A stretch of 54,489 nt of DNA from CAZAQS01 sp964486825 (GCA_964486825.1 CAZAQS010000004.1:1-54489), one strand, 5' to 3'. Positions 1 through 8,324 are shown, counted from the first letter of the stretch. The notes: generated from the sequence alone by a model not told the origin. A program made the numbers and translations.

Positions 1-1
1 A

Positions 2-841
2 GATATGATCGAAGCAGGCTGGGATGTAGCAATTGGACATGGGAATGGGCCTCAAGTGGGCTTTATCTTGCGGCGGTCCGAAATCGCCCATAAAGTCGAG
101 GGGATGCACGAGATCCCCCTGGACGTATGTGGAGCTGACACCCAGGGAGCCATTGGTTACGCCCTCCAGCAAACCCTTCAAAATGAGCTCTACAGGAGAG
201 GCATCAAGAAACCCGTTGCCACCATTATTACCCAGGTGTTGGTTGATAAAGAAGATCCTGCCTTCAAAAGCCCAACCAAGCCCATCGGTGGGTTCATGGA
301 GGAGGCCGAGGCTACGCAGCGTAGAAATGAGATGGGCTGGACGGTGGTAGAAGACGCAGGTCGCGGTTGGCGGCGCGTGGTGGCTTCCCCATTGCCAGTA
401 GAGGTAGTGGAGCTGGATTCCATTCAGGCGCTCATCGATGCCGGCGTGGTTGTCATCACCGTTGGAGGGGGAGGCATTCCGGTCATCGATCAGGGCGAAG
501 GCCAATACGTAGGCACAGCTGCAGTGATCGATAAAGATTTTGCCAGCAGCCTTTTAGCGCGCTTGATCCAGGCCGACTTGCTGCTCATCTCCACGGCAGT
601 AGAAAAAGTGGCTTTGAACTTCGGAAAACCTGAGCAGCAGTGGATCGATAAGATGACCCTGGCTGAAGCCAAGCGTTACCTGGTCGAAGGCGTACACTTT
701 GCCAAAGGCTCGATGGCTCCCAAGATCCAGGCCATCATCTGGTTCCTGGAGAACGGAGGCAAGCAAGCCATTATCACCAACCCAGAAAACATCGGAAAGG
801 CGCTCAAAGGAGAGACCGGGACCTGGATTACCGTGGGCTAA
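2..841 (+). CDS. arcC: carbamate kinase (5' partial)
   Basis: Catalyses carbamoyl phosphate + ADP to carbamate (CO2 + NH3) + ATP, the substrate-level phosphorylation step of arginine, creatinine and purine/ureide fermentation; cytosolic. The reading frame is open to the left edge, and roughly 35-40 N-terminal residues (strand 1 with the family's ALGGNA motif) lie outside the window. Visible family motifs are GHGNGPQVG near the beginning, VTVGGGGIPV in the middle, VIDKDFASSLLA, STAVEKVALNFGKP and FAKGSMAPKIQA towards the C-terminus. The rest of the length is normal for the family. It precedes a nucleoside-type ABC importer and, 10 kb on, a dihydropyrimidinase on the same strand, which fits a role in nucleobase or hydantoin breakdown rather than the arginine deiminase pathway, although arcA/arcB could lie upstream. 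Confidence 0.95.
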   Translation, partial: DMIEAGWDVAIGHGNGPQVGFILRRSEIAHKVEGMHEIPLDVCGADTQGAIGYALQQTLQNELYRRGIKKPVATIITQVLVDKEDPAFKSPTKPIGGFMEEAEATQRRNEMGWTVVEDAGRGWRRVVASPLPVEVVELDSIQALIDAGVVVITVGGGGIPVIDQGEGQYVGTAAVIDKDFASSLLARLIQADLLLISTAVEKVALNFGKPEQQWIDKMTLAEAKRYLVEGVHFAKGSMAPKIQAIIWFLENGGKQAIITNPENIGKALKGETGTWITVG

Positions 842-879
842 AGGATCATTAATGGGACTACGTTAATGTAAAAAACAGG

Positions 880-885
880 TACAAT
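880..885 (+). promoter_or_regulatory. candidate -10 box of the BMP transporter operon
   Basis: TACAAT (5 of 6 to TATAAT) lies in the gap after carbamate kinase. Transcription would begin about position 892, exactly where the first strand of the long leader helix (891-903) begins. No good -35 is visible 16-18 bp upstream, so this is a moderate inference supported mainly by the match to the RNA structure. Confidence 0.4.
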
Positions 886-890
886 GGCAT

Positions 891-1060
891 TTGCTAAATA
901 ATACATCTCCGAGTATCCTATATGGAAAGTAGCAGAGTAACCAGGCGTTGATAGCAGACGCTGAAGTACCGGGCTATCTGTTGGGATACTCGGAGTCTAA
1001 ACCTGCTTATTATTTAGTAAGAGAAAGGAGGTCCCATTTACAGATCCTCTCTGTCCTTTC
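891..1060 (+). promoter_or_regulatory. structured leader RNA, candidate riboswitch of unknown class
   Basis: The 281-bp gap before the transporter contains nested perfect helices. The outer helix is 891-903 with 1008-1020 (13 bp, one G-U). After an asymmetric internal loop comes the inner helix 907-918 with 984-995 (12 bp, all Watson-Crick). The 65-nt core can form a hairpin 944-948/958-962 whose loop (950-955, GATAGC) is complementary to 973-978 (GCTATC), an H-type pseudoknot arrangement. Directly 3' of the outer helix is an isolated Shine-Dalgarno-like AAAGGAGGT (1024-1032) with no start codon behind it; GAAAGGA (1023-1029) can pair with TCCTTTC (1054-1060). I could not match the core to purine, guanidine, c-di-GMP, c-di-AMP, ZTP, THF, fluoride or SAM consensus sequences from memory. 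The pairing is seen; the regulatory function is inference. Confidence 0.5.
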
Positions 1061-1122
1061 AAAACCCCCAATTCCCTATCCATCTCCATAAATACCCATC
1101 CATATAGAGGAGAAGTAAAAAA

Positions 1123-2578
1123 ATGCGAACAAAGACAATGTGGTGGATAATCGCCTTGTTGGTTGCGGCTTCGTTAGTTGTCTCCGCCTGCGCTGGCACA
1201 ACTACCCCTCAACCTGCCACCCAACCTGAGGCGCCCGTAGCTGAGCCCGAAGAACCTGCGGCTGCCCCAGAAGAACCTGCAGCGGCCCCAGAAGAACCTG
1301 CTGCCGAGCCCGAAGAACCTGCAGCCGCACCAGAAGAACCTGCAGCAGGAGAACCCTTTGTATTAGGTATGCTGTTTGTAGGTCCGTACAATGACCGCGG
1401 TTGGAGCCAGGCGCACTATGACGCTGGTCTATACGTGGAAGAGAAAGTTCCGGGCGTAGAAATGATTTACGTCGATAAGGTAAACCCAGCTGACCGGCCT
1501 GGAACGACTCCAGCCCAGCTGGCTGAAGACCTGGTATCGAAAGGGGCGAAACTGATCGTCTTCAACTCTGACGACATGAAAGACAGCGCCTTGGATTTCG
1601 CTCGGGCAAACCCGGAAATCCCAGTGATCCACGCTTCGGGCGATGCAGCCTGGGAAGAGGGCCACGATTACAAAAACCAGCCCAACCTGGCAAACATCAT
1701 GGGCCGTATGGACTACGGCAAGATGATGGCTGGATGCGCAGCTGCCCTCACCACACAGACCGGTCAAATCGGCTACCTGGGCCCCTTGATCAACGATGAG
1801 ACTCGTAACCTGGCTTCGGCAGCATACCTGGGCGCCAAGCATTGCTGGACGGAGTACCTGGGCAACGATCCTGATGACCTGCAATTCAAAGTCATTTGGA
1901 TTGGCTTCTGGTTCAATATCCCAGGCTTCACCTCCGATCCCACTCAAGTAGCCACAGAGTTCTTCACCACCGGTCATGACGTGGTGATCTCGGGCATCGA
2001 TACGACCGAAGGCCTGACTGAGGCCTCCCGCCTGGCAGCCACCGGTCGCGAGGTATGGGCCATTCCTTACGATTATGAGGGAGCCTGTGAGCCGGCAGAA
2101 GATGTCTGCCTGGGAGTGCCGTGGTTCAACTGGGGACCGGCCTACCTGGAGCAGGTACAAGCGGTNNNNNNNNNNCGCCGACCTCGACGCGGCCCGTCGC
2201 CGTCTGCACGAGCGACTCGACGAGCCGCCGGTTCTCTTCGTTGATCCGCAGCAATTGGTGGAGCAGGTACAAGCGGTACAGAATGGTACCTGGGAACCCA
2301 TCTGGGAATGGAACCCACCCGACTGGAATGACATCAACACCCACGACACCAGCGCGGTTGGTTTCCTCAAAGGCGAAGCCTTGAGCGATGAGGCTGCCGC
2401 TCACCTGGATGATTTCATCGGAAAACTGGCCGGCGGCTTGAACCTATGGACTGGCCCCTTGAACCTGCAGGACGGCACTCAATACCTTGCCGATGGAGAG
2501 GTAGCTACCTTACAACAGATTTGGTACCTGCCCCAGCTCCTGGAGGGAATGGAAGGCCAGAGCGTTCCAACCGAATAG
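1123..2578 (+). CDS. BMP/PnrA-family nucleoside-binding lipoprotein, broken by an assembly insert
   Basis: Substrate-binding lipoprotein of a BMP-type (PnrA/TmpC/Med, COG1744) ABC importer, a family that binds purine nucleosides. The N-terminal hydrophobic stretch ends in lipobox VSAC (Cys near residue 23). A five-fold PEEPAAA linker (residues 42-76) leads to the BMP domain, which opens FVLGMLFVGPYNDRGWSQ. The start is preceded by AGAGGAG about 10 nt upstream. The frame breaks at 2166: a 10-N run and about 83 bp of GC-rich foreign sequence are bracketed by two exact 19-bp copies of the gene's own sequence (2147-2165 and 2259-2277). Collapsing them removes 112 bp and restores one frame of 447 codons reading ...LEQVQAVQNGTWEP..., so the gene is very likely intact in the organism. 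The neighbouring ATPase and two permeases complete the importer. Confidence 0.9.
1246..1350 (+). repeat. five tandem 21-bp units encoding a PEEPAAA linker
   Basis: Five consecutive seven-codon units encode PEEPAAA with last-residue variation A/A/E/A/G. They form a flexible acidic/alanine-rich tether between the lipid anchor and the ligand-binding domain. A shorter linker of the same composition is present in the Liv binding protein at 47.5 kb. Confidence 0.9.
2147..2277. other. assembly gap with chimeric insert and duplicated 19-bp edge
   Basis: TGGAGCAGGTACAAGCGGT occurs at 2147-2165 and again at 2259-2277. Between them lie 10 N (2166-2175) and 83 bp (2176-2258) that are about two-thirds G+C by hand count, clearly above the surroundings. 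The insert reads on the minus strand as a charged, coiled-coil-like peptide (INEENRRLVESLVQ) unrelated to the host gene. The duplicated edge is what a scaffolder leaves when it fails to merge overlapping contig ends and places unrelated sequence between them. Confidence 0.85.
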
Positions 2579-2601
2579 TAAACCTCTGAGTACGTTCTTT
2601 G

Positions 2602-2644
2602 GGGGAAGGCCGGTGTTATCCACCTGCCTTCCCCTTTAGGAACT
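2602..2644 (+). terminator. strong hairpin between binding protein and ATPase genes
   Basis: GGGGAAGGC (2602-2610) pairs with GCCTTCCCC (2636-2644), and GGTG (2612-2615) with CACC (2631-2634) inside it. Only a short T run follows (CCCTTT). It lies 23 bp downstream of the binding-protein stop and before the ATPase start, so it probably acts as a partial terminator or RNA-stabilising element that keeps the binding protein in excess over the membrane components. Confidence 0.6.
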
Positions 2645-2664
2645 ATAGAAGAATTCGAGAACCT

Positions 2665-4164
2665 ATGCAAGTTGAGCTGAAGGATATCCACAAGACCTTT
2701 GGTACCGTGCATGCTAATGCAGGCATTAACCTGCATATCCCGGCTGGCTCTATCCAGGGCATCCTGGGAGAGAACGGGGCAGGCAAAAGTACGCTGATGA
2801 AAATCCTCTCCGGATTCATACAGGCCGATAGAGGGGATATTCTTTTGAATGGGAAGCTGGTTACAATCCAAACCCCAGCCGACGCCATCCGCCAGGGCGT
2901 CGGTATGCTTCATCAGGACCCGCTTGACTTTCCTCCGATGCAGGTAATCGACAATTTCCTCATCGGGCATGACGGAGGTCTATTTCCAGACCGCAGGACA
3001 GCACGTAAAGAGCTGAGAGAGCTGAAAAAGAAGTTTGAGTTTTCGCTGGATCCAGAAGCCTATGTAGATTCATTGACAGTTGGAGAAAGACAACAACTCG
3101 AAATCCTACGATTATTATGGTTGGGGGCCGGGGTGCTGATTTTGGATGAGCCGACGACAGGCATCAGCGCCCTACAAAAGCAGAAATTATTTGAAACCTT
3201 ACGCCTGTTGTCTCAACAGGGTAAGACGATTATTTTTGTGTCTCATAAACTCGAAGACGTAGATGCGATTTGCGATCGGGTTGCCGTCCTCAGGCAAGGG
3301 GAACTGGTTGGGGAAGCGCTGCCTCCCTTCGACCCAGACCAGCTGGTGGAGATGATGTTCAGCAAGGTCATCAACCTTGGGGAAAGGCAGCCCTGCGGCA
3401 CTACGAAACCTGCTTTAGTCCTACAGGATCTCTGTGCTGAAGACGCCCGATTGCGTATTGATAATGTAAATATGCAAGCAAACTGTGGCGAAGTAATCGG
3501 CCTGGCAGGCATGGAAGGTAGCGGCCAGGAACTCCTTTTGAAAACCTGTGGCGGACTGGTTCGCTCAACCCATGGAAGAATTTGTGTCTACGACCAGGAT
3601 CTTACCGGAAAATCCTACCGCACTTATTTAAAACATGGGGTAGCGTATTTGCCAGCTTCCCGCCTGGAACAAGGCCTGGTACCCGGCCTGAGCCTCACCG
3701 AGCATTTCTTGTTGGCCGAGAAGACAAAAGGCTTTTTTGTCGACTGGGAGCAGGGACAACAGCTGGCAAGGGAGCGGATTGCAGACTTCAATATCCGTGG
3801 GGGGACAAATACCACAGTCGAAGCTCTCTCAGGCGGGAACCAGCAGCGAGCCTTACTGGCGCTGTTGAAGACACCCCTCTCTCTTATCTTGTTGGAGCAC
3901 CCGACGCGCGGGTTGGATATCGAATCAACCATCTACATTTGGAATAAGCTGAAAGTGCGATGCCGCCAGGGAACCGCGATCTTATTCATTTCCTCGGACC
4001 TGGAGGAAATTTTGCGCTACAGTGACCGCATATTGGTATTTTTTAGCGGAAGAGTATCTCCTCCCTTAGACGCCTCGACCACCACGGTCGATCAGCTAGG
4101 TCAGTTGATAGGAGGTCGTGGCTGGGAAGAGACATTTAAAACCAATGGGAGCATGGATGGCTAA
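2665..4164 (+). CDS. ABC transporter ATPase with two nucleotide-binding domains (BMP/nucleoside type)
   Basis: Energises the nucleoside-type importer; 499 aa, the RbsA/NupO-like tandem arrangement. Domain 1 has Walker A GENGAGKST (about residues 36-44), signature LTVGERQQLEILR and Walker B LILDEPTTG. Domain 2 has a degenerate Walker A (GMEGSGQELL, Lys replaced by Gln), a canonical signature LSGGNQQRALLA, and a Walker B reading LLEHPTRGLD, where the catalytic Glu position is His. An inactive second site is common in this class. The start ATG at 2665 gives the expected MQVELKDIHKTFG beginning; a longer in-frame start at 2599 would run through the hairpin and is unlikely. The stop overlaps the first permease by 8 nt. 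Confidence 0.93.
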   Translation: MQVELKDIHKTFGTVHANAGINLHIPAGSIQGILGENGAGKSTLMKILSGFIQADRGDILLNGKLVTIQTPADAIRQGVGMLHQDPLDFPPMQVIDNFLIGHDGGLFPDRRTARKELRELKKKFEFSLDPEAYVDSLTVGERQQLEILRLLWLGAGVLILDEPTTGISALQKQKLFETLRLLSQQGKTIIFVSHKLEDVDAICDRVAVLRQGELVGEALPPFDPDQLVEMMFSKVINLGERQPCGTTKPALVLQDLCAEDARLRIDNVNMQANCGEVIGLAGMEGSGQELLLKTCGGLVRSTHGRICVYDQDLTGKSYRTYLKHGVAYLPASRLEQGLVPGLSLTEHFLLAEKTKGFFVDWEQGQQLARERIADFNIRGGTNTTVEALSGGNQQRALLALLKTPLSLILLEHPTRGLDIESTIYIWNKLKVRCRQGTAILFISSDLEEILRYSDRILVFFSGRVSPPLDASTTTVDQLGQLIGGRGWEETFKTNGSMDG

Positions 4165-5200
4165 TTTAAACGCTCGTTGGATCAATATCGGCTTCCAGGT
4201 CGTGGCGGTCTTGCTGGCCTTGCTTTTCACTACCGCGATCTTGATTATGGCAGGCGCTCCCCCTCTCGAGGCTTACCAGCAGATAATAATTGGGTCCATT
4301 GGGTCCCTGCGCAAGCTCTCAGACGTGCTGGTAGCCTGGGTGCCATTGCTGCTGGTTACCTCCGGGTTGATCATTACCTTTTCGGCAGGCTTATGGAATA
4401 TCGGGATCGAAGGCCAGATCACACTGGGGGCAATATTTTGCACCGGCGCTCTGCGGTTACTACAGGATGCGAGCCTTGCTCCTTGGATGATCCTGTCCAT
4501 CAGCATCCTGGCTGGAATGGTCGGTGGAGCGCTTTGGGCGGCCCTTGCCGGAGCGCTCAAGACCTTTGGAGGTGTGAACGAGATCTTTGGAGGTCTCGGA
4601 CTTAATTTTGTCGCCACTGCTCTGACCCTGTACCTGATTTTTGGCCCATGGAAAAGGCCGGGGATCGGGTCGATGAGCGGTACAGAGCCTTTTCCCGAAT
4701 CGCTCTGGCTACCTCAACTGGAAAGCCTGCGCCTCAGCCCTTGGGCGCTGGTATTAGCAATCGCCGCCATCGTCCTCGTCTACCTGCTTATGCAAGGCAC
4801 CTATTTTGGATTAAAATTGAAAGCAGTGGGGAAGAATATCCGTGCCGCATTCTTGCTTGGCGTCCCTACCTGGCAATATATGATGGCAGCTTTTCTACTG
4901 TGCGGCTTATTTGCCGGCCTGGCTGGATCCATGCAAGTGACAGCGGTTTACCACCGCCTGATCCCATCCATCTCCAGCGGGTACGGTTTCTTGGGACTAT
5001 TAGTAGCCATGTTGATCAACTTCAGAGCTATTTGGGCGATTCCTGTGGCCCTGTTTTATGCGGCTCTGAATATCGGCAGCATCCAATTACCCATCGTCCT
5101 AAAACTCGACTCGTCCCTGTCGGGAGTCCTGCAAGGCTCGCTGGTTTTATTCGTCCTAATGGTAGATGGCGCACGGCAACGCCTGCTGCGCAAGGCTTGA
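4157..5200 (+). CDS. ABC transporter permease 1 (BMP/nucleoside importer)
   Basis: Inner-membrane permease of the branched-chain/ribose permease superfamily (BPD_transp_2), homologous in style to NupP. It has 347 aa with about nine hydrophobic segments. The family core GLWNIGIEGQITLGAIF lies around residues 85-102, and the EAA-like stretch GLKLKAVGKNIRAAFLLGV around residues 220-238. The start ATG at 4157 has GGAG 5 nt upstream and overlaps the ATPase stop, which indicates translational coupling. It pairs with the next gene to form the heterodimeric pore. Confidence 0.92.
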   Translation: MANLNARWINIGFQVVAVLLALLFTTAILIMAGAPPLEAYQQIIIGSIGSLRKLSDVLVAWVPLLLVTSGLIITFSAGLWNIGIEGQITLGAIFCTGALRLLQDASLAPWMILSISILAGMVGGALWAALAGALKTFGGVNEIFGGLGLNFVATALTLYLIFGPWKRPGIGSMSGTEPFPESLWLPQLESLRLSPWALVLAIAAIVLVYLLMQGTYFGLKLKAVGKNIRAAFLLGVPTWQYMMAAFLLCGLFAGLAGSMQVTAVYHRLIPSISSGYGFLGLLVAMLINFRAIWAIPVALFYAALNIGSIQLPIVLKLDSSLSGVLQGSLVLFVLMVDGARQRLLRKA

Positions 5201-5209
5201 GGAGCAGCA

Positions 5210-6208
5210 ATGACGACAGAAGCCCTTCTTATAGGTCTGGCCGGAGTTCTGGCAGCCGCCGCTCCATTGCTTTTTGCAACAATTGGAGAGACTCTCACAG
5301 AACGAGCCGGTGTCATCAACCTGTCAGTGAACGGGACTATCTTGCTTACCGCCATGGGCGGCTTTGCCGTGGCCGCGGTCACCGACTCGTTGGCCCTCGG
5401 TTTCCTGTCCGGCATTTTGATCGGTGGCCTGGTAGCCCTGGTAGTTGCATTCAGCAGCATTAGCCTGGGTTTATCGCAAGTTGCAGTCGGATTCGTCCTG
5501 ACCTTGCTCACCCGCGACCTGGCGTATTTCCTGGGCAATCCCTTCATGGGCCAACGCGGCCCACAATTGCCCCATTGGAATATTCCCCTGTTGAGCGATA
5601 TCCCGGTAATCGGTCCGCTAATGTTTCGGCACGACCTGATGACCTATTTGAGCTATCTCATCATCTTCCTGGCCTGGGTATGGATCTATAAGACACGTCA
5701 CGGGCTGGTCTTACAAGGTATCGGTGAGCGGCCAGCCGCCGCTTTTGTACGTGGTGCAAACGTCAATCGCCTGCGCTACCTGTATACCTTCATCGGGGGG
5801 GGCCTGGTCGGCCTGGGCGGGCCGATCTACTCCTTGAGCGTAAAGGCAGGCTGGATGGGGACCATCTCGGGTCTGGATGGCATCGGCTGGATTGCTTTAG
5901 CGATCACAATTTTTGGCGGGTGGAACCCCATCCGGGCCGCTTTTGGCGTCTATTTGTTCGTCTTGCTCCAATGGTTGGGGATCGTCCTGCAACCGAGCTT
6001 GCCGGGCATACCCTCCCAGGTGCTTCAGGTGGCGCCATTTCCGCTGATGATCCTGGCTCTGCTGTTTGTAAATATCGGCAACACAGAGTGGCTGGAGAGG
6101 GTCCTGGCTGGGTTACCTGAATCCACCCGTAGGATCATCGCCCGGGTATTACGTTCGCTGCGCGCATCACCCCCTGCGGCGCTTGGCGTACAGTTTAAGC
6201 AAGATTGA
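5210..6208 (+). CDS. ABC transporter permease 2 (BMP/nucleoside importer)
   Basis: Second membrane subunit of the importer, NupQ-like, 332 aa and strongly hydrophobic. Characteristic segments are ERAGVINLSVNGTILLTAMGG near the N-terminus and GERPAAAFVRGANVNRLRYL in the cytoplasmic coupling loop. The ATG is preceded by GAGGAGCAGCA nine bases after the first permease stop. The C-terminus overlaps the following gene (TTGA overlap at 6205-6208), so the transporter is probably co-translated with the downstream metabolic genes. Confidence 0.92.
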   Translation: MTTEALLIGLAGVLAAAAPLLFATIGETLTERAGVINLSVNGTILLTAMGGFAVAAVTDSLALGFLSGILIGGLVALVVAFSSISLGLSQVAVGFVLTLLTRDLAYFLGNPFMGQRGPQLPHWNIPLLSDIPVIGPLMFRHDLMTYLSYLIIFLAWVWIYKTRHGLVLQGIGERPAAAFVRGANVNRLRYLYTFIGGGLVGLGGPIYSLSVKAGWMGTISGLDGIGWIALAITIFGGWNPIRAAFGVYLFVLLQWLGIVLQPSLPGIPSQVLQVAPFPLMILALLFVNIGNTEWLERVLAGLPESTRRIIARVLRSLRASPPAALGVQFKQD

Positions 6209-7029
6209 GCAGTAGTAAAATTAAAATCGTTACGATCAATATCCTGAGAGACCTCAGCCGGTGGGAGCAGCGGCGCTCGCTGCTTGTGGATGGATTGGCA
6301 GCCGTTCAGCCTGAAATCATCGCTCTGCAGGAAGTTGCTTTACCGGAAGATAACTCGGCCTGGTTAGCAAAACAGCTAAACCAGCGCTTTCCGGAAGCGA
6401 GATCATATACACGTTACCTGTGTCCGAAAACCGGACGGAAACCTGAAGAAGGGATAGCTATCTTAAGCCGGTTGCCAGTAGAGGAGCATGTCACACTCGA
6501 TTTGGGGTCTCAAAACCGGGTGGCGCAATTAATCAGGGTGAATACAGGCGAGCAATATCTGGTCTGCGCGCACGTTCATTTGTTTTGGTTTCCCGGGAAA
6601 TCAAAGGAGCGTTTAAAACAAGTGGACAAGTTGTTTGGATGGTTCGATGAATTGTCCCGGGAGACAGGCCTGGTACTATGTGGGGATTTCAATAGCCCTC
6701 CACAAAGCCAGACCATACAAGAAGTGGAACAACACCTGGTTTCAGCTTATAAGGAACGGCACGGCGAAGAACCGGATTACACAGTTCCCACTCCGCTTCC
6801 CGTATCAAAGCTCTTTCAAGCGACAACGCTGATTCGATTTCTTTTGGCAAATTGGAGGCAGATCACAAATATCAAGTTAGCCAGGCAAGCTACTCTGGAC
6901 TATATTTTTGTCAATGACCAGGTAAAGGTGGAAGAATGCGAGCTAATCCTGAACCGGCCTGCGCCTGGCAACCCCCGTATTTATCCATCCGATCACTTCG
7001 GGCTATATGCCAGGCTAACTCATGGGTGA
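6205..7029 (+). CDS. endonuclease/exonuclease/phosphatase family hydrolase
   Basis: Metal-dependent phosphodiesterase/phosphatase of the EEP (DNase I-like) fold, 274 aa, no signal peptide. Motifs in order are VTINILRD (first strand), EIIALQEV with the metal-binding Glu (about residue 43), LVCGDFNSPP (catalytic Asp and Asn), LDYIFVND and the C-terminal PSDHFGLYA catalytic His. The start is TTG, overlapping the permease stop as TTGA. The substrate cannot be read from the sequence. Position directly behind a nucleoside importer makes a nucleotide or phospho-ester substrate plausible. Confidence 0.85.
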   Translation: MSSSKIKIVTINILRDLSRWEQRRSLLVDGLAAVQPEIIALQEVALPEDNSAWLAKQLNQRFPEARSYTRYLCPKTGRKPEEGIAILSRLPVEEHVTLDLGSQNRVAQLIRVNTGEQYLVCAHVHLFWFPGKSKERLKQVDKLFGWFDELSRETGLVLCGDFNSPPQSQTIQEVEQHLVSAYKERHGEEPDYTVPTPLPVSKLFQATTLIRFLLANWRQITNIKLARQATLDYIFVNDQVKVEECELILNRPAPGNPRIYPSDHFGLYARLTHG

Positions 7030-7056
7030 TCCTCCAGAAAGCAGGAAAAATGTATT

Positions 7057-8310
7057 ATGAAAAACTTCATCGGCTACCAATGCACGCTCTGTAAAGAAAT
7101 CTACGATATCGATCAAGTTCAGTACGTTTGCCCGGTAGATTCTGGCAACCTGGAGGTTGTTTTGGATTATGCCACGCTGCGAAGAAGTTACTGGCCCGAG
7201 GACGTCGTTTCGGGTACAGAATCATCCCTGTGGCGCTATCTACCCCTCCTACCGGTAGATGAACCGGGTGGAAATGGCACTCCCTTCCGGGCAGCCGGCT
7301 GGACACCGGTTTATTCTCCATTAGACCCAGACGTCCGCATGGGATTAAAGTATTTATGGATTAAAGACGAAAGCCGGAACCCGACGGCTTCTTTCAAAGA
7401 TCGGGCTAGCGCAGTAGTGGTCGCTCGTGCCCGAGAAATCGGTGCAGAGGTAGTTGTGACGGCCTCCACAGGGAACGCCGGTGCAGCCCTAGCTGGCATG
7501 GCTGCCGCAGTAGGGCAAAAAGCTGTCATCTTTGCGCCGCGTACCGCTCCCCCGGCCAAGGTTGCCCAACTCCTGGTCTACGGTGCAACCGTCCTGCTGG
7601 TAGATGGGAATTATGACCAGGCCTTCGACCTGTCTATAGAAGCCTCCAAAGAATTCGGCTGGTATTGCCGGAACACGGGCTATAACCCCTTTACAATAGA
7701 AGGAAAAAAGACAGCCGCATTCGAAATCTGGGAGTCCATGTACAGGAATGTAATCAGCTTCCTTCCCGAGACAAAGTTGCTCTCGATCTTCGTCTCAGTA
7801 GGGGATGGGAATATCATCTCTGGGCTTCATAAAGGGTTTAAAGATCTCGAAGCTATGGGCTGGCTGCCGGCCATGCCACGTATCTACGGTGTCCAGGCAG
7901 AAGGTTCGGCAGCCATCTCCAACGCCTTCTTTGAAGGCAGCGAGCAGATCACGCCCGTCTCCGCCAGTACGCTGGCGGATAGCATCTCTGTTGACCTGCC
8001 CAGGGACGGCGTCCGGGCCGTACGCGCCGCCAGGGAAACCGGAGGCAGTTATTTTACGGTAAGCGATGAAGAAATTCTGGCGGCCATTGGCCAGCTTGGA
8101 AAGATCGGGCTATTTGCGGAACCGGCCGGTGCAACCGCCTACGCCGGCCTGATAAAAGCCATCCAAAAAGGCCAGATCAGCCCTAATGACCCTATCTTGG
8201 TGCTCAACACTGGCAGTGGTCTGAAAGATGTCAGCGCTGCCATGAAATCCGTCTCTGAAGCCCCCATAATTGAGCCTACCCTTGAGGCTGTGAAGAGGGT
8301 GATAAAATAA
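7057..8310 (+). CDS. thrC: threonine synthase-like PLP enzyme
   Basis: Fold-type II PLP enzyme of the threonine synthase family, 417 aa. A short zinc-ribbon-like N-terminus (CTLC...VCPVD, three Cys visible in the first 25 residues) precedes the catalytic domain. The PLP lysine is in PTASFKDRAS (about residue 110), and STGNAGAALAGMAA forms the phosphate-binding loop. Normal function is phosphohomoserine to threonine. No homoserine kinase or dehydrogenase gene is nearby; the neighbours are a nucleoside importer, another PLP lyase-like enzyme and a hydantoinase. A role as an amino-acid lyase in a degradative pathway is therefore a real alternative, by analogy with the diaminopropionate ammonia-lyase found in bacterial purine-degradation clusters. 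Family assignment is secure; reaction is not. Confidence 0.8.
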   Translation: MKNFIGYQCTLCKEIYDIDQVQYVCPVDSGNLEVVLDYATLRRSYWPEDVVSGTESSLWRYLPLLPVDEPGGNGTPFRAAGWTPVYSPLDPDVRMGLKYLWIKDESRNPTASFKDRASAVVVARAREIGAEVVVTASTGNAGAALAGMAAAVGQKAVIFAPRTAPPAKVAQLLVYGATVLLVDGNYDQAFDLSIEASKEFGWYCRNTGYNPFTIEGKKTAAFEIWESMYRNVISFLPETKLLSIFVSVGDGNIISGLHKGFKDLEAMGWLPAMPRIYGVQAEGSAAISNAFFEGSEQITPVSASTLADSISVDLPRDGVRAVRAARETGGSYFTVSDEEILAAIGQLGKIGLFAEPAGATAYAGLIKAIQKGQISPNDPILVLNTGSGLKDVSAAMKSVSEAPIIEPTLEAVKRVIK

Positions 8311-8324
8311 CGTAAGAGGTAAGG

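Noticed and set aside
907..995. Purine riboswitch identity for the leader
   Set aside because: The three-way-junction bases and the two kissing loops of the purine aptamer are not present; only a loose resemblance (GAGTAACC) was seen.
1246..1350. Short-unit repeat array suspected as CRISPR-like
   Set aside because: The repeats are tandem without spacers and encode an in-frame PEEPAAA linker.
1429..2370. Long minus-strand open frame opposite the BMP lipoprotein gene
   Set aside because: It is antisense to a clear BMP coding region, runs through the N gap, and its translation has no family motifs.
2075..2578. Separate 167-aa gene after the N gap
   Set aside because: Its 3' portion is the missing C-terminus of the BMP lipoprotein; the 5' portion reads through the chimeric insert.
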